DNA of 64,000 bases. Source: Gammaproteobacteria bacterium. Its GTDB lineage: Bacteria > Pseudomonadota > Gammaproteobacteria > GRL18. Under the pieces are notes generated by a model. It was not told the DNA's origin, did not search any database, and saw only the letters and a program-made list of their open reading frames with translations. The translations under genes and the position numbers were made by a program. Location: assembly GCA_016744995.1 (NCBI GenBank), contig JADGDG010000016.1, positions 32,831 through 96,830 of the forward strand, read 5' to 3'. This document shows positions 1 through 9,280 of this stretch, piece by piece; within the stretch, counting starts at the first letter, position 1; every line of letters begins with the position of its first letter.

Positions 1-735
1 AAACAAAAGGGGAAATTCTTTGCTGCCTTGAGACTGGAACATAGCCACAACAGGGATTTCATGCTTTAACTTTGATTGCTCAACAACATCAACACCTTCA
101 ATTTTTTTAATACGCAAAATCAGATTTTCAGGCAGATCAAATTTAACTTCCAGAATTTCATTATCATTCAGTGAAATAATTTCCTGTTTGGCCTGAACTT
201 CCTCAAAATTTTGAATGTGACGCCTGGCCACAGTGCCATCAAAAGGTGCACTAAGCTCCGTATATTCAAGCTGTTGTTCAGCAAGGTTTAAATCTGCTTT
301 TGCACTGAGAAAAGAAGATTCCAGTTTGTCATAATCCATTTTAGAAATATGGCCTTCTTTAACCAGCTTTTTACCCCGATTGTAATCATTTGATGCCCGG
401 GTAAACAATGCCTTCTTATCATTCACAGCAATTTGGAAATCCGTGGGATCCAATTTAGCAATAACATCCCCCTGACTCACTAAATCCCCTTCTTTAACCA
501 GCAATTCCTGCACTTTACCGGAAACACGAAAAGCTAATTCTGCTTTTTTATTGGCATCAATACGTCCGGGGAAATTTCTAATACCCCCGGCATCCGGCAC
601 TTTAACAATAATTGTTTTAACAGGTCTTACTTCTTCAACCTTTTCAACCTCCTGTTTTTTATCACAGCCGGAAATTAACCCAATAGAGAGAAGCATCAGA
701 ATAAGTGCATTAAATGAGTGAAATCTTTTCATCAT
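1..735 (-). CDS. RND/HlyD-type efflux periplasmic adaptor lipoprotein (partial, C-terminus off the window)
   Basis: Only the first 245 codons are present; the reading frame stays open to base 1. The protein begins MMKRFHSF and has a hydrophobic signal ending in a lipobox (LISGC, Cys24), so it is probably an inner-membrane-anchored lipoprotein. After it comes a stretch typical of membrane fusion proteins: a lipoyl-like segment (FRVSGKVQELLVKEGD), a helical hairpin of charged residues, the returning half (ELSAPFDGTVARR), then the start of the beta-barrel domain. Adaptors of this family join an inner-membrane RND pump to an outer-membrane channel; the pump gene should lie just beyond the left edge. 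Two adjacent ATGs (735 and 732) are possible starts. It is divergent from pyrC. The substrate cannot be told. Confidence 0.85.
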   Translation of the reverse strand, partial: MMKRFHSFNALILMLLSIGLISGCDKKQEVEKVEEVRPVKTIIVKVPDAGGIRNFPGRIDANKKAELAFRVSGKVQELLVKEGDLVSQGDVIAKLDPTDFQIAVNDKKALFTRASNDYNRGKKLVKEGHISKMDYDKLESSFLSAKADLNLAEQQLEYTELSAPFDGTVARRHIQNFEEVQAKQEIISLNDNEILEVKFDLPENLILRIKKIEGVDVVEQSKLKHEIPVVAMFQSQGSKEFPLLF

Positions 736-803
736 TATTCCATTTTTTATTTAGAAGAGGATATAAAACTTATTGTAAGGCCAAATATCATTCAAATACA
801 GAG

Positions 804-821
804 TTGATTATAAATAATCAA
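804..821. promoter_or_regulatory. Perfect AT-rich palindrome between the efflux adaptor and pyrC
   Basis: TTGATTA-TAAA-TAATCAA is a perfect 7+4+7 dyad lying roughly midway between the divergent starts at 735 and 903, and a TATAAT hexamer overlaps its right side (823-828). The position and symmetry fit an operator, but AT-rich palindromes occur by chance in DNA this rich in A+T, and the regulator is unknown. Confidence 0.3.
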
Positions 822-831
822 TTATAATTTC

Positions 832-852
832 AACATTTAACATTTAACATTC
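832..852. repeat. 7-bp tandem repeat (3 copies) in the pyrC leader
   Basis: Three adjacent copies of AACATTT (the last is AACATTC) fill 832-852, about 50 bp before the pyrC start. They look like replication-slippage products. Confidence 0.7.
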
Positions 853-902
853 AATATTGATCCTTTACAATAGAACAATCACTTCAAGTCAGGAATCATC
901 AC

Positions 903-1964
903 GTGCCTAATAGTCAAACGACATCACCACCATCCAGTATCAGTATTATTCGCCCTGATGACTGGCATTTACATGTTCGTGATGGTGCCGGACTTAAATC
1001 AGTGGTGCCATTTACGGCCAGTCAATGCGGCCGTGCCATTATTATGCCCAATTTAACACCTCCAGTAACTACGACAGAGCAGGCGAGCTCCTATCGACAG
1101 GCCATTTTTGATGCTATCGATAAAAACTCAAATTTTCAGCCGTTAATGACCCTGTATTTGACAGATACGACCCCACCAGAGGAAATTGAAACAGCTGTTG
1201 ACAGTGGAATAGTTTCTGCAGTCAAACTTTACCCAGCTGGTGCCACAACCAATTCTGATGCCGGGGTCACAGATATTAAAAAATGTTATCAGACACTGGA
1301 GATGATGCAGAAACTAGGTTTGCCACTACTAGTCCATGGTGAAGTCACTCATCAGGATATTGATATTTTTGATCGTGAAAAAAAATTTATTGATCAACGC
1401 CTGGTATCCCTTGTCAAAGATTTTCCAGAATTAAAAGTTGTATTTGAACACATTACCACATCTGACGCGGCTGATTTTGTTATTCAAAGTTCATCTTATG
1501 TAGCCGCAACAATTACCGCACATCATTTGTTAATGAATCGCAATGATATGCTGGTTGGGGGCATTAAACCACACCATTATTGCCTACCGATTCTCAAACG
1601 TGAAACACATCGAGAAGCACTGATCAGGGCAGCAATATCCGGCAATAACAAATTTTTTATGGGTACTGACAGTGCCCCTCACAGCAAACACAACAAAGAG
1701 ACTGCATGCGGCTGTGCCGGCATGTTTACAGCCTTTGCAGCGATTGAATTATATGCTGAAGCATTTGATAATGCTGATGCACTTGACAAATTAGAACAAT
1801 TTTCCAGCTTAAATGGTCCTTTATTTTACGGTCTTGAGGCAAATAGTGATAAAATCACCCTCCAGCGAGAAAAGTGGACTGTTCCTGATGCCTTTGATTT
1901 TGGTGATGATGTCGTTATCCCATTAAGAGCAGGCCAGACAATTAACTGGAAAATCACGTCCTAA
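903..1964 (+). CDS. pyrC: Dihydroorotase (class II, PyrC)
   Basis: Catalyses the reversible cyclisation of N-carbamoyl-aspartate to dihydroorotate in de novo pyrimidine synthesis, in the cytoplasm. The metal site of the amidohydrolase superfamily is visible: HxH at residues 22-24 ([10 protein letters not shown]), the lysine that is carboxylated (K108 in AVKLYPAG), H145 (LLVHGE), H183 (FEHIT) and the catalytic aspartate D256 (GTDSAPH). At 353 aa it has the usual length of the short class II enzymes. The start is GTG; an AGGA eight bases upstream (891-894) supports it. rnt follows 20 bp downstream on the same strand, an arrangement also known from Pseudomonas. Confidence 0.97.
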   Translation: MPNSQTTSPPSSISIIRPDDWHLHVRDGAGLKSVVPFTASQCGRAIIMPNLTPPVTTTEQASSYRQAIFDAIDKNSNFQPLMTLYLTDTTPPEEIETAVDSGIVSAVKLYPAGATTNSDAGVTDIKKCYQTLEMMQKLGLPLLVHGEVTHQDIDIFDREKKFIDQRLVSLVKDFPELKVVFEHITTSDAADFVIQSSSYVAATITAHHLLMNRNDMLVGGIKPHHYCLPILKRETHREALIRAAISGNNKFFMGTDSAPHSKHNKETACGCAGMFTAFAAIELYAEAFDNADALDKLEQFSSLNGPLFYGLEANSDKITLQREKWTVPDAFDFGDDVVIPLRAGQTINWKITS

Positions 1965-1984
1965 GATAATTTAAAGAAAAATAC

Positions 1985-2656
1985 ATGGCCAAAACCAAGA
2001 AAAAAATTAAGGAAGAAATTCCAACAACAGGAATTGCAGCAAGATTCAGGGGATTTTTACCCGTTGTAGTGGATGTTGAAACTGCAGGATTTAATCACAA
2101 AACAGATGCTCTATTAGAAGTGGCTGCAACATTGTTGCGCATGGATGAAAACGGTGATTTATTTTGCTGTGAGACATACGCTTATAATGTTGAGCCATTT
2201 AAAGGCGCCAATCTGGATCCCGCCGCATTAAAATTTACAGGAATCAACCCCTTTAATCCATTCCGAATGAATAAACCTGAAGATTTTGTTCTCAAAGAAA
2301 TCTTTCTACCCATCCGCAGTGAATTAAAAGAAACCGGTTGCACCCGTGCAATTTTAGTTGGTCATAACCCCACATTTGATCTTAATTTTATTAATGCAGC
2401 CATCGATCGAAATCAGATTAAACGCAATCCTTTTCATAAGTTCAGCACCTTTGACACGGCAACACTAGGTGGCCTGGCTTATGGACAAACCGTTTTATCT
2501 CGTGCCGCACAGGCTTCAGGAATGGAATGGGATGATGAAAGTGCCCATTCAGCAAAATATGATACAGAGCAAACAGCAGAATTATTCTGTCGTATCATAA
2601 ACCGCTGGCATAAGCTTGAACGACTGGAAAAATCATTGGCCGATGAGTCGAGTTAA
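1985..2656 (+). CDS. rnt: Ribonuclease T
   Basis: A DEDDh-type 3'-5' exoribonuclease that trims the 3' ends of tRNA and other stable RNAs. The acidic motifs are in place: D30 and E32 (VVVDVETAGF), D132 (GHNPTFDLNF), and H188 with D193 near the C-terminus (SAHSAKYDTEQTA). The length of 223 aa fits RNase T, and the Exo I motif context (DVETAGF) separates it from the DNA polymerase epsilon subunit. It begins 20 bp after pyrC and is probably cotranscribed with it. Confidence 0.95.
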   Translation: MAKTKKKIKEEIPTTGIAARFRGFLPVVVDVETAGFNHKTDALLEVAATLLRMDENGDLFCCETYAYNVEPFKGANLDPAALKFTGINPFNPFRMNKPEDFVLKEIFLPIRSELKETGCTRAILVGHNPTFDLNFINAAIDRNQIKRNPFHKFSTFDTATLGGLAYGQTVLSRAAQASGMEWDDESAHSAKYDTEQTAELFCRIINRWHKLERLEKSLADESS

Positions 2657-2689
2657 CACCTCTGACCACAAATAACACCATGATTATTT

Positions 2690-4573
2690 ATGCAACTTTT
2701 TTTACTCAAAAAACTTCATTCATATCCCATTCTATTAGCAATGACAATTATTTATTTTGCCATTGGTCTTATAAATAACACAAGCTATGCCGCAGACAAT
2801 CCCTCATCATCTGCAACACCTGAAGTTATTATCACTATCAATGGCATTGATGGTGATTTAAAAACAAATGCCCTGGCTTATCTTGAACTTAAAAAAAATC
2901 TGAAACATCCTCACTTTTCTGACGTCTGGCTAAAAAAACTACATGACAAAGCTGAAGAAAATATTCGTGCTGCGCTGGAGCCCTTTGGTTATTATCAGGT
3001 TCGGGTAAGCGGCACTCTTGAGCAACAGCAGGGAAAAAATACCAGTAACACCTGGCTGGCAAATTATACGGTCGTTCCCGGCCCTGCAGTGAAAATTATC
3101 GACCTTAAACTCATCATTCAAGGTACTGCAGAGAATGATCCTGAGGCAATTAAAATTATCAGCAATTTTCCCATTCGGCCCGGTGATACACTGCATCATG
3201 GCAAATATGAGGCGGCAAAAGAGAAGTTAATTGCAGATATCGGACGCCTGGGTTATGCACAAATCAAGGCACAAAAAACAAAAGTCACTGTTGATCCTGA
3301 AAATAACACGGCAAAACTTTACATCCATCTTGAAGGAGGGAGCAAATTTTATTTAGGTAGATTTTCTTTCAATCAGGATATCCTTCATGAAGATTTTATC
3401 AAGGGTTATATAAAAGACATTAACACGGGCGATCCACTTTCTCAGGAAAATTTGCTGTCATTACAGGACTCTCTATTAAGTTCAGGATATTTTTCTTCCG
3501 TTGAAATAAGACCGCAATATAATCAATCCACTCCCCTTTCTAAATCTGAAAAACAGGAAGCTGGAATAGAACATAATACACAAAATAATAAGTACGTACC
3601 GATTGATATTACATTAAAACCTGCTAAACGGCATAAATTAACTCTGGGAGCAGGATACGATACTGAAATCGAGGCAAATGTCAGTTTTCGCTGGCAGCAC
3701 CGCCGTTTAAATCATTCCGGTCATAATACCGATATCTATAGCAAACTTTCATCAAAAAAGAGTTTCATTAAAGGTGCCTACTGGATACCTGTTGGCAATC
3801 CCCATACCGATAAAATCGGTATTATCCCAAAGTTTGAAACAGAGGATACTGACAATACAGATCGAGATACCTTCGATCTGGAAACAGGCTACTGGTTTTC
3901 CTGGAAAGACTGGGATAGCGCTTTATTTACTGAATATAAATATGAAAAATTTATTAGTGGTGATGAACCTGAAACCCGAACAGAACTATTAAGTCTGGGC
4001 CTTAGAATGGAGAAGGTTCAATTTGAAAAAGCACTTTTCCCACGTAAAGGCTGGGCACTTTATGGTGAGGTACGCACTGCAAACACAGGCTTTTTATCCG
4101 ATATTGATTATATTAGCCTCTACCTGAAATCTCGTTTATTACTTCCCGTTACCGATAGGGGGCGACTCATACTTCGGTCTGAAGTGGGTATGGCAGAAAC
4201 CAGTGATTTTGATCAATACCCTTCTTCTCTGCGGTTTTATGCCGGAGGTGATCATAGTGTACGGGGCTATAAGTGGAAAGCTTTAGGGCCAAAAGACGAT
4301 AATGGCAATGTTATTGGCGGCAGAAACCTCATCACCGGCAGCATTGAATATAACCATCAGGTTTCTGAGCGTTGGGTGGTTGCAGGTTTTCTCGATGCCG
4401 GTAATGCTTATAATGATAAACTGGATAAAATTTATTCCGGAGCTGGTTTCGGCACACGCTGGATTGCTCCATTTGGGCTGGTTAGAGCCGATATGGGCTT
4501 TCCCCTGCAATCTGATGATGAGATTAGTGAAGATTCTGTGGTTTTTTATTTTGGTTTTGAAGTGACTTTATGA
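2690..4573 (+). CDS. tamA: TamA, outer-membrane Omp85-family assembly factor
   Basis: TamA is the outer-membrane barrel of the TAM complex, which helps insert certain outer-membrane proteins and is linked with phospholipid traffic. The 627-aa product has an N-terminal hydrophobic signal (about residues 12-35, ending near SYAA). POTRA-like alpha/beta repeats follow from about residues 50 to 310. The C-terminal half is a surface-antigen (Omp85) barrel with a VRGY motif (GGDHSVRGYKWK) that fits the conserved lid-lock RGY, and it ends in an aromatic-rich final strand (VVFYFGFEVTL). tamB begins inside its stop codon (ATGA overlap), a classical translational coupling. Confidence 0.93.
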   Translation: MQLFLLKKLHSYPILLAMTIIYFAIGLINNTSYAADNPSSSATPEVIITINGIDGDLKTNALAYLELKKNLKHPHFSDVWLKKLHDKAEENIRAALEPFGYYQVRVSGTLEQQQGKNTSNTWLANYTVVPGPAVKIIDLKLIIQGTAENDPEAIKIISNFPIRPGDTLHHGKYEAAKEKLIADIGRLGYAQIKAQKTKVTVDPENNTAKLYIHLEGGSKFYLGRFSFNQDILHEDFIKGYIKDINTGDPLSQENLLSLQDSLLSSGYFSSVEIRPQYNQSTPLSKSEKQEAGIEHNTQNNKYVPIDITLKPAKRHKLTLGAGYDTEIEANVSFRWQHRRLNHSGHNTDIYSKLSSKKSFIKGAYWIPVGNPHTDKIGIIPKFETEDTDNTDRDTFDLETGYWFSWKDWDSALFTEYKYEKFISGDEPETRTELLSLGLRMEKVQFEKALFPRKGWALYGEVRTANTGFLSDIDYISLYLKSRLLLPVTDRGRLILRSEVGMAETSDFDQYPSSLRFYAGGDHSVRGYKWKALGPKDDNGNVIGGRNLITGSIEYNHQVSERWVVAGFLDAGNAYNDKLDKIYSGAGFGTRWIAPFGLVRADMGFPLQSDDEISEDSVVFYFGFEVTL

Positions 4574-7500
4574 AGAGAATTAAAAGACTTTTAAAAACAG
4601 TCTTCCTTTTTATTACAGGCATATTTTTCACTTTATTCACACTGACTTTTCTATTAACTGCAACTAACTCTGGATTTCAGTTTTTAATGGATTCCATGCA
4701 AGACATCAGCTCTGACCACCTTCAATTTTCAAAAGTAACTGGCAATCTCTGGGCTCAATTTGGCATCACTGATCTTCAATACAACAGCTCAACATTTGAA
4801 TTAAACATCAGGCAGATTGATATTCACTGGCAACTGAATCACTTATTCAATAAAAAAGTAATCATTCACAGTATTGATGCCGCAGGCATTAACTTTATCC
4901 AACTAAGCAACAAAGAAAATACAGATGATTCAACTAATAGTCCAGCACCTGCCTCTCCCATTTCACTACCTGAAATAAAACTACCCATTGCTGTTTTTCT
5001 AAAGCAGCTAAACCTGTCAGATGTAAGCTTTACAGCAGCGCCTGACTCTAAGATTGAAACCATTGATGCAATTGCTCTCAGTGCAGATCTGGTTAATGAG
5101 CAGTTGAACATACATCAATTAACAATAACTCGCCAGGGATCGTCCCAGGAAACAATTAAAGCCCAGCTTAAAGGGCAGGCCCAACTCACTGGCAATTACC
5201 CTCTGACACTACAAACCAACATATCCGCGGAATTCTCTGAGCTGATATCATCAGCTCAACTGCCTGAAAAAAAGAATATAACTGTCACTGGTGAAGTGAC
5301 AGGCAACCTGTCAAAATTACAAATTAATCAGTCAGTCAGTGGTTTTATTGATGCCTTGATAAAAGTTCAGGCCCGTCAATTATTGGGCAACCTGAAATGG
5401 AGCACAGAGGTTCAGTTGACACAATTTCCTGTTAAACTCAAAAGCTCTGATCTGAAAGCTCAGCTCACAGCATCCGGAGATTTAAAACAGGCTGATACAG
5501 AGCTCAATATTCAGTTGTCTGAACCTCTTCAAGCAACTCCTCAATCTAAAAGTGTTCAATTTAAAAATGCTAGTCTGGTAGTTAATGGAAATTTAAGCTG
5601 GCGGGATGCAATAGCATGGCAAGCAAAATTACAGACAAAAAATATCAATCCAGGACTCATATATGATGAGTGGCCTGGAGCACTGGATATAACATTAGAG
5701 AGCAGTGGACAGCTTTCTGGTAATAAACTCTCTGCACAAATCCAGTTAGAAAAATTAGCAGGACAATTAAGAGAAAAGCCTTTATCCGGCAGCGGCCTGT
5801 TTCACATTGAGAATAAAAGCCTCAAAATTAAAAATCTGCACCTTTCCAGCGGCAATGCCCACATGGCAGCCAATGGAGAAATAGGCAATTTTGCAGAGCA
5901 GGTCAATTTAGACTGGTCACTGGATGTCAAAGAACTGGCTGATTTATTACCCGATGCCATGGGACAGATTAAGGGTCAGGGCAATATTAGCAGCACACTT
6001 AATAAACACGCAATTATTAAAGCACAGCTTAAACTGAAGCAGCTCAGTTACCAAAACAGCCATCTAAAGCATGGAGAACTAATACTGGCACTCAATAGCG
6101 ATCCCACAGAACACTCCAGTATTGACTTAAATGCCCAATCTCTTATTGTCGATTCACAGGAGATACAACAGCTTAAACTCAGGCTCAATGGCCCCTTAAG
6201 TAAACACCAGATCAATCTATTTGCTCAACATGAGTCAGCAAGTCTGACGCTAAATACAAAGGGTCAATTTGATATTGAGAAACTTAATTGGAACGGCCTG
6301 ATTGTACAAACTCTCATTGACAGTAAAAACCTGGGGCACTGGAAACAACAGACACCAGGAAAATTATGGGTCAGTACAGACAAAGTCACTTTAGCATCAT
6401 TGTGTTTTAAAGAGTCTTCAACCCGAAATAAGGAGTCCTCAACTCAATATAAGGAGTCCTCAACCCGATATAAAGAGTCCTCAACTCAATATAAAGAGTC
6501 TTTAACCCGATATAAAGAGCCCTCAACCCAGCAACTCAACACACCAGCAACACTTTGCACACAGCTAGATTGGACACCAGAAAAAGGTCTGGCACAATTA
6601 AAATTAAATTCACTCTTATTGACACAGTTCAAAGCCTACCTTCCAAAAGAAATCAGTTATTTAAGCGGTGAACTGAATGCAGAGGCTGATATTAATTTAG
6701 GCACACAATTGCTGGCTGATCTCAAAGTGGAAATTAAACCCGGTGAATTAGTGTTTCAACCCTTTGCACACAAACCTGTCCAGTTAAAACATAAAAAAGG
6801 TCAGCTTAAGGCTCATTACAATAACAAACAACTTGAACTGCTATGGGATCTTGAGCTTGGCCCCCATAGCCTTTCTGGTCACATAAATATCCCCAGAGCT
6901 GCCATTGAAAAAGACCCTCTGAAAGCCCCTATAAGCGGCAATACAAAGATTGAAATCAAAGATTTAAACCTCCTCAGCATTATGGTTCCTCAGATCAGTG
7001 ATGCCAGTGGCCATTTATCAGCACGATTAAAACTCAGCGGAGATCTGGATTCTCCCAAAGTTTCCGGCCATGCCGAATTTATTGCTGATTATTTAAATAT
7101 CCTTGATGCCGGTATCCATATTGAAGATATTAATATTCATCTTAAAGATAAAAATAATGGCCATGCACTTGAACTCCTGGGCAGCTTGTCCTCTGGAGGC
7201 GGACAACTTGCACTAAATGGTGAGGTCTCACTGGATAGCACTCATGGATGGCCTGTGACAATAGCACTCAAGGGAGATAATTTTCTGGCCGTTAACACAC
7301 CAGAAGCTTATATTATTGCCTCACCTGAACTCCAGTTCCGTCATGAAAATGGGCTGATGCACATCAATGGTAAGATCTTTATCCCTGAAGCAACACTCAC
7401 TCCAGTGACAATACCAGAAGGCAGTATTACAGCATCAACAGACATTAAGGTTCTGGGAAGGACAAAAGAGACACCGGCAAACCTTGATTTAAATATCACC

Positions 7501-8076
7501 CTGGCTCTCAGCCCTTATAATCAAAGTAAGGGGGTCATGCTAAATGCCTTTGGACTTAAGTCAAAAATAACAGGAGAGCTTACGGCAAACCAGCAACCTC
7601 GACAATTAATGACCGCTCACGGTGAATTATTTCTTAAAGATGGAACATTTCGAGCCTATGGACAGGACTTGAACATTGGAAAAGGCCGTATTTTTTATGC
7701 TGGCGGGTATATCGATAATCCAGGCTTAAGACTGACGGCTTCACGTCAGGTTAATAATACTCAGGTCGGCATAGAAGTATCAGGCTCGGCCAATAAACCT
7801 AGGATAAAAGCTTTTTCAGATGATACCAACCTGGAAACTAAAGATATTATATCAATGCTGCTCACCGGGCAGAAAGTGGACAATCTGGAAAATGCAAAAA
7901 TTTATGCTGGTACTGAAATAGGTGATGGCCTCAGTGTTGGTGTCAATGCAGGAATGGGCGATGAGAGCAGAGAATTTATTACCCGCTATAAATTAACCGA
8001 TAAAATTCAACTGGAAGGCAGCAGCAGTGCCTCAAAAAGTGGCGGCAGTATTATTTATACTTTTGAAATAGAGTAG
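4570..8076 (+). CDS. tamB: TamB, inner-membrane-anchored translocation/assembly protein
   Basis: Partner of TamA: a long periplasm-spanning AsmA-like protein anchored in the inner membrane by one N-terminal helix (about residues 8-32). Long beta-rich AsmA-like repeats fill the middle. The conserved DUF490/TamB domain forms the last ~350 residues, containing GTFRAYGQDLNIGKGRI and ending YTFEIE. Its 1168 aa is somewhat shorter than the E. coli protein. Start overlaps the tamA stop by 4 bp. It carries an in-frame 21-bp tandem array (residues 614-654) that adds a charged, polar KESST-type heptad insert not expected in this family. Confidence 0.92.
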   Translation: MKRIKRLLKTVFLFITGIFFTLFTLTFLLTATNSGFQFLMDSMQDISSDHLQFSKVTGNLWAQFGITDLQYNSSTFELNIRQIDIHWQLNHLFNKKVIIHSIDAAGINFIQLSNKENTDDSTNSPAPASPISLPEIKLPIAVFLKQLNLSDVSFTAAPDSKIETIDAIALSADLVNEQLNIHQLTITRQGSSQETIKAQLKGQAQLTGNYPLTLQTNISAEFSELISSAQLPEKKNITVTGEVTGNLSKLQINQSVSGFIDALIKVQARQLLGNLKWSTEVQLTQFPVKLKSSDLKAQLTASGDLKQADTELNIQLSEPLQATPQSKSVQFKNASLVVNGNLSWRDAIAWQAKLQTKNINPGLIYDEWPGALDITLESSGQLSGNKLSAQIQLEKLAGQLREKPLSGSGLFHIENKSLKIKNLHLSSGNAHMAANGEIGNFAEQVNLDWSLDVKELADLLPDAMGQIKGQGNISSTLNKHAIIKAQLKLKQLSYQNSHLKHGELILALNSDPTEHSSIDLNAQSLIVDSQEIQQLKLRLNGPLSKHQINLFAQHESASLTLNTKGQFDIEKLNWNGLIVQTLIDSKNLGHWKQQTPGKLWVSTDKVTLASLCFKESSTRNKESSTQYKESSTRYKESSTQYKESLTRYKEPSTQQLNTPATLCTQLDWTPEKGLAQLKLNSLLLTQFKAYLPKEISYLSGELNAEADINLGTQLLADLKVEIKPGELVFQPFAHKPVQLKHKKGQLKAHYNNKQLELLWDLELGPHSLSGHINIPRAAIEKDPLKAPISGNTKIEIKDLNLLSIMVPQISDASGHLSARLKLSGDLDSPKVSGHAEFIADYLNILDAGIHIEDINIHLKDKNNGHALELLGSLSSGGGQLALNGEVSLDSTHGWPVTIALKGDNFLAVNTPEAYIIASPELQFRHENGLMHINGKIFIPEATLTPVTIPEGSITASTDIKVLGRTKETPANLDLNITLALSPYNQSKGVMLNAFGLKSKITGELTANQQPRQLMTAHGELFLKDGTFRAYGQDLNIGKGRIFYAGGYIDNPGLRLTASRQVNNTQVGIEVSGSANKPRIKAFSDDTNLETKDIISMLLTGQKVDNLENAKIYAGTEIGDGLSVGVNAGMGDESREFITRYKLTDKIQLEGSSSASKSGGSIIYTFEIE
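6409..6531 (+). repeat. In-frame 21-bp tandem array inside tamB
   Basis: Five full 21-bp units (starting at 6409, 6430, 6451, 6472 and 6493) and a partial sixth (6514-6531). Each encodes the heptapeptide K-E-[SP]-[SL]-T-[RQ]-[NY]. Units alternate between STR and STQ forms, suggesting a 42-bp higher-order period, i.e. duplication of a dimer. The frame is kept throughout. The unit resembles the 21-bp units before the ybeL homologue at 26511-26616. Confidence 0.95.
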
Positions 8077-8356
8077 CATTAGTTCTTGCCAATATTACCA
8101 ATTAATTATAATTTAGCATAAAAAAATGCATTTTAAAGCTATTATTTCCCTTTAAAGTCCCAAGTTTCATAATTATTCCATTTTTTTTTGAAATATCTTT
8201 GGATTTTTTTTTTAAATAGGTTATAGTCAGTTTGTCCGCATTGGCTCTAGCTGGCTTTCTTAGATTTTTAAAACCTTTTATTACATCTCTGAATTCTCTT
8301 CGCGTCGTAGGCACAATGTAATATTTATAATTTAGTTAGTTTTAGGATTTAAAAAA
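8077..8356 (+). promoter_or_regulatory. Gene-free AT-rich leader of the cold-shock gene
   Basis: This 280-bp stretch is very T-rich and holds no convincing gene; a GTG-initiated 70-codon frame on the minus strand has a low-complexity Lys/Asn-rich product. A TATAAT hexamer at 8326-8331 and an AGGA ribosome-binding site at 8344-8347 precede the cold-shock start. Cold-shock genes often carry long structured leaders, but I could not identify a defined cold-box here. Confidence 0.4.
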
Positions 8357-8560
8357 ATGAGTACTGGTACTGTAAAATGGTTTAACGAATCTAAGGGTTT
8401 TGGCTTTATTAAACCAGATGATGGCGGTGATGATGTTTTTGTTCACTTTCGTGCGATTGTTGGTGAAGGTTTCAAAACACTTGCTGAAGGTCAAAATGTA
8501 AACTTTGAAATAGAGCAGAGCCCTAAGGGCCCTCAAGCGGTTCAAGTTCAACCGCAATAA
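8357..8560 (+). CDS. CspA-family cold-shock protein
   Basis: A 67-aa single-domain OB-fold protein that binds single-stranded RNA/DNA and melts RNA secondary structure. RNP1 (KGFGFI, residues 13-18) and RNP2 (VFVHF, about residues 27-31) are intact, and the length is typical. An AGGA site lies nine bases before ATG. It is monocistronic, with its own intrinsic terminator at 8648-8683. Whether it is cold-induced or constitutive cannot be decided from the protein. Confidence 0.96.
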   Translation: MSTGTVKWFNESKGFGFIKPDDGGDDVFVHFRAIVGEGFKTLAEGQNVNFEIEQSPKGPQAVQVQPQ

Positions 8561-8647
8561 GCTATTCAAGCTGCATTTAGCAGTTATTTTCTAAAGTTGT
8601 TATTTAGAATTGTTTTCTTCTTTAAAATATAACTGTGACTTAGCAAA

Positions 8648-8683
8648 AAGCCTTGCATAACTTCGGTTATACAGGGTTTTTTT
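8648..8683 (+). terminator. Intrinsic terminator of the cold-shock gene
   Basis: CCTTGCATAAC, a TTCG tetraloop, then GTTATACAGGG form an 11-bp stem with one wobble and one mismatch, preceded by A-rich sequence and followed by seven T residues. Strong match to a rho-independent terminator. Confidence 0.9.
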
Positions 8684-8746
8684 GTGCCTCTATTTTAGAA
8701 AATTAAGACTACTGTCCCTAAAATTCTGCCATGATATCGATAGCAG

Positions 8747-9223
8747 CTATCTTAATAGCAGTTTCCCTTCAATCGGTATATATTTACCAGCGGATTGTAT
8801 TAGAGAACTTGCAGTCAGCGCCGGCACACCATAAACTTCGGTTTCAACCTGGTATCGCTTATACACTCGCTCCAGAAGCATATCAAAATCACCATCTCCG
8901 GAAGCCAGCACAATCACATCTGATCCTTCGGCACATTCAATGAGATCCAGAGTAATACCTACATCCCAATCCCCTTTTGCAGAGCCGTCACTACGTTGTA
9001 TGTAGGGCTTTAGTTTAACCTCAAAACCAATTCCACGCAGTATATTCTGAAATTGAATCTGTTTTTCATTCGCACGATGAATTGCATAAGCATAGGCATT
9101 GACTACCTCACGACCCTGAGTTGCTGCAGCCCAAAAAGCATTATAGTCAAAATGACAATGGTATTGATCCCGGGTGGTATAATAAATGTTCTGCACATCA
9201 ACAAAAATGGATACTTTTTTCAT
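8747..9223 (-). CDS. NYN-domain (LabA/DUF88-like) putative ribonuclease
   Basis: A 158-aa PIN-like NYN domain that fills the whole protein. The acidic residues expected at the metal site are present: D9 with N12 (FVDVQN), D85/D87/D93 (GDWDVGITLD) and D110/D112 (ASGDGDFD). Proteins of this family are thought to be metal-dependent RNases, but the target is unknown. It lies in the same orientation as the Lon-like protease gene, 57 bp downstream of that gene's start codon, so the two are separately placed or loosely linked. Confidence 0.85.
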   Translation of the reverse strand: MKKVSIFVDVQNIYYTTRDQYHCHFDYNAFWAAATQGREVVNAYAYAIHRANEKQIQFQNILRGIGFEVKLKPYIQRSDGSAKGDWDVGITLDLIECAEGSDVIVLASGDGDFDMLLERVYKRYQVETEVYGVPALTASSLIQSAGKYIPIEGKLLLR

Positions 9224-9280
9224 TTAATTTAACTAATGCCTCCTGACAGTTTACTCAAAACTAATAGAGTCTTGAACTAC

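Noticed and set aside
6409..6531. CRISPR array
   Set aside because: Direct 21-bp units with no spacers, in frame with tamB; a simple tandem repeat.
8102..8314. 70-codon minus-strand frame before the cold-shock gene
   Set aside because: GTG start, Lys/Asn-rich low-complexity product, no ribosome-binding site; the DNA is T-rich leader sequence of the cold-shock gene.
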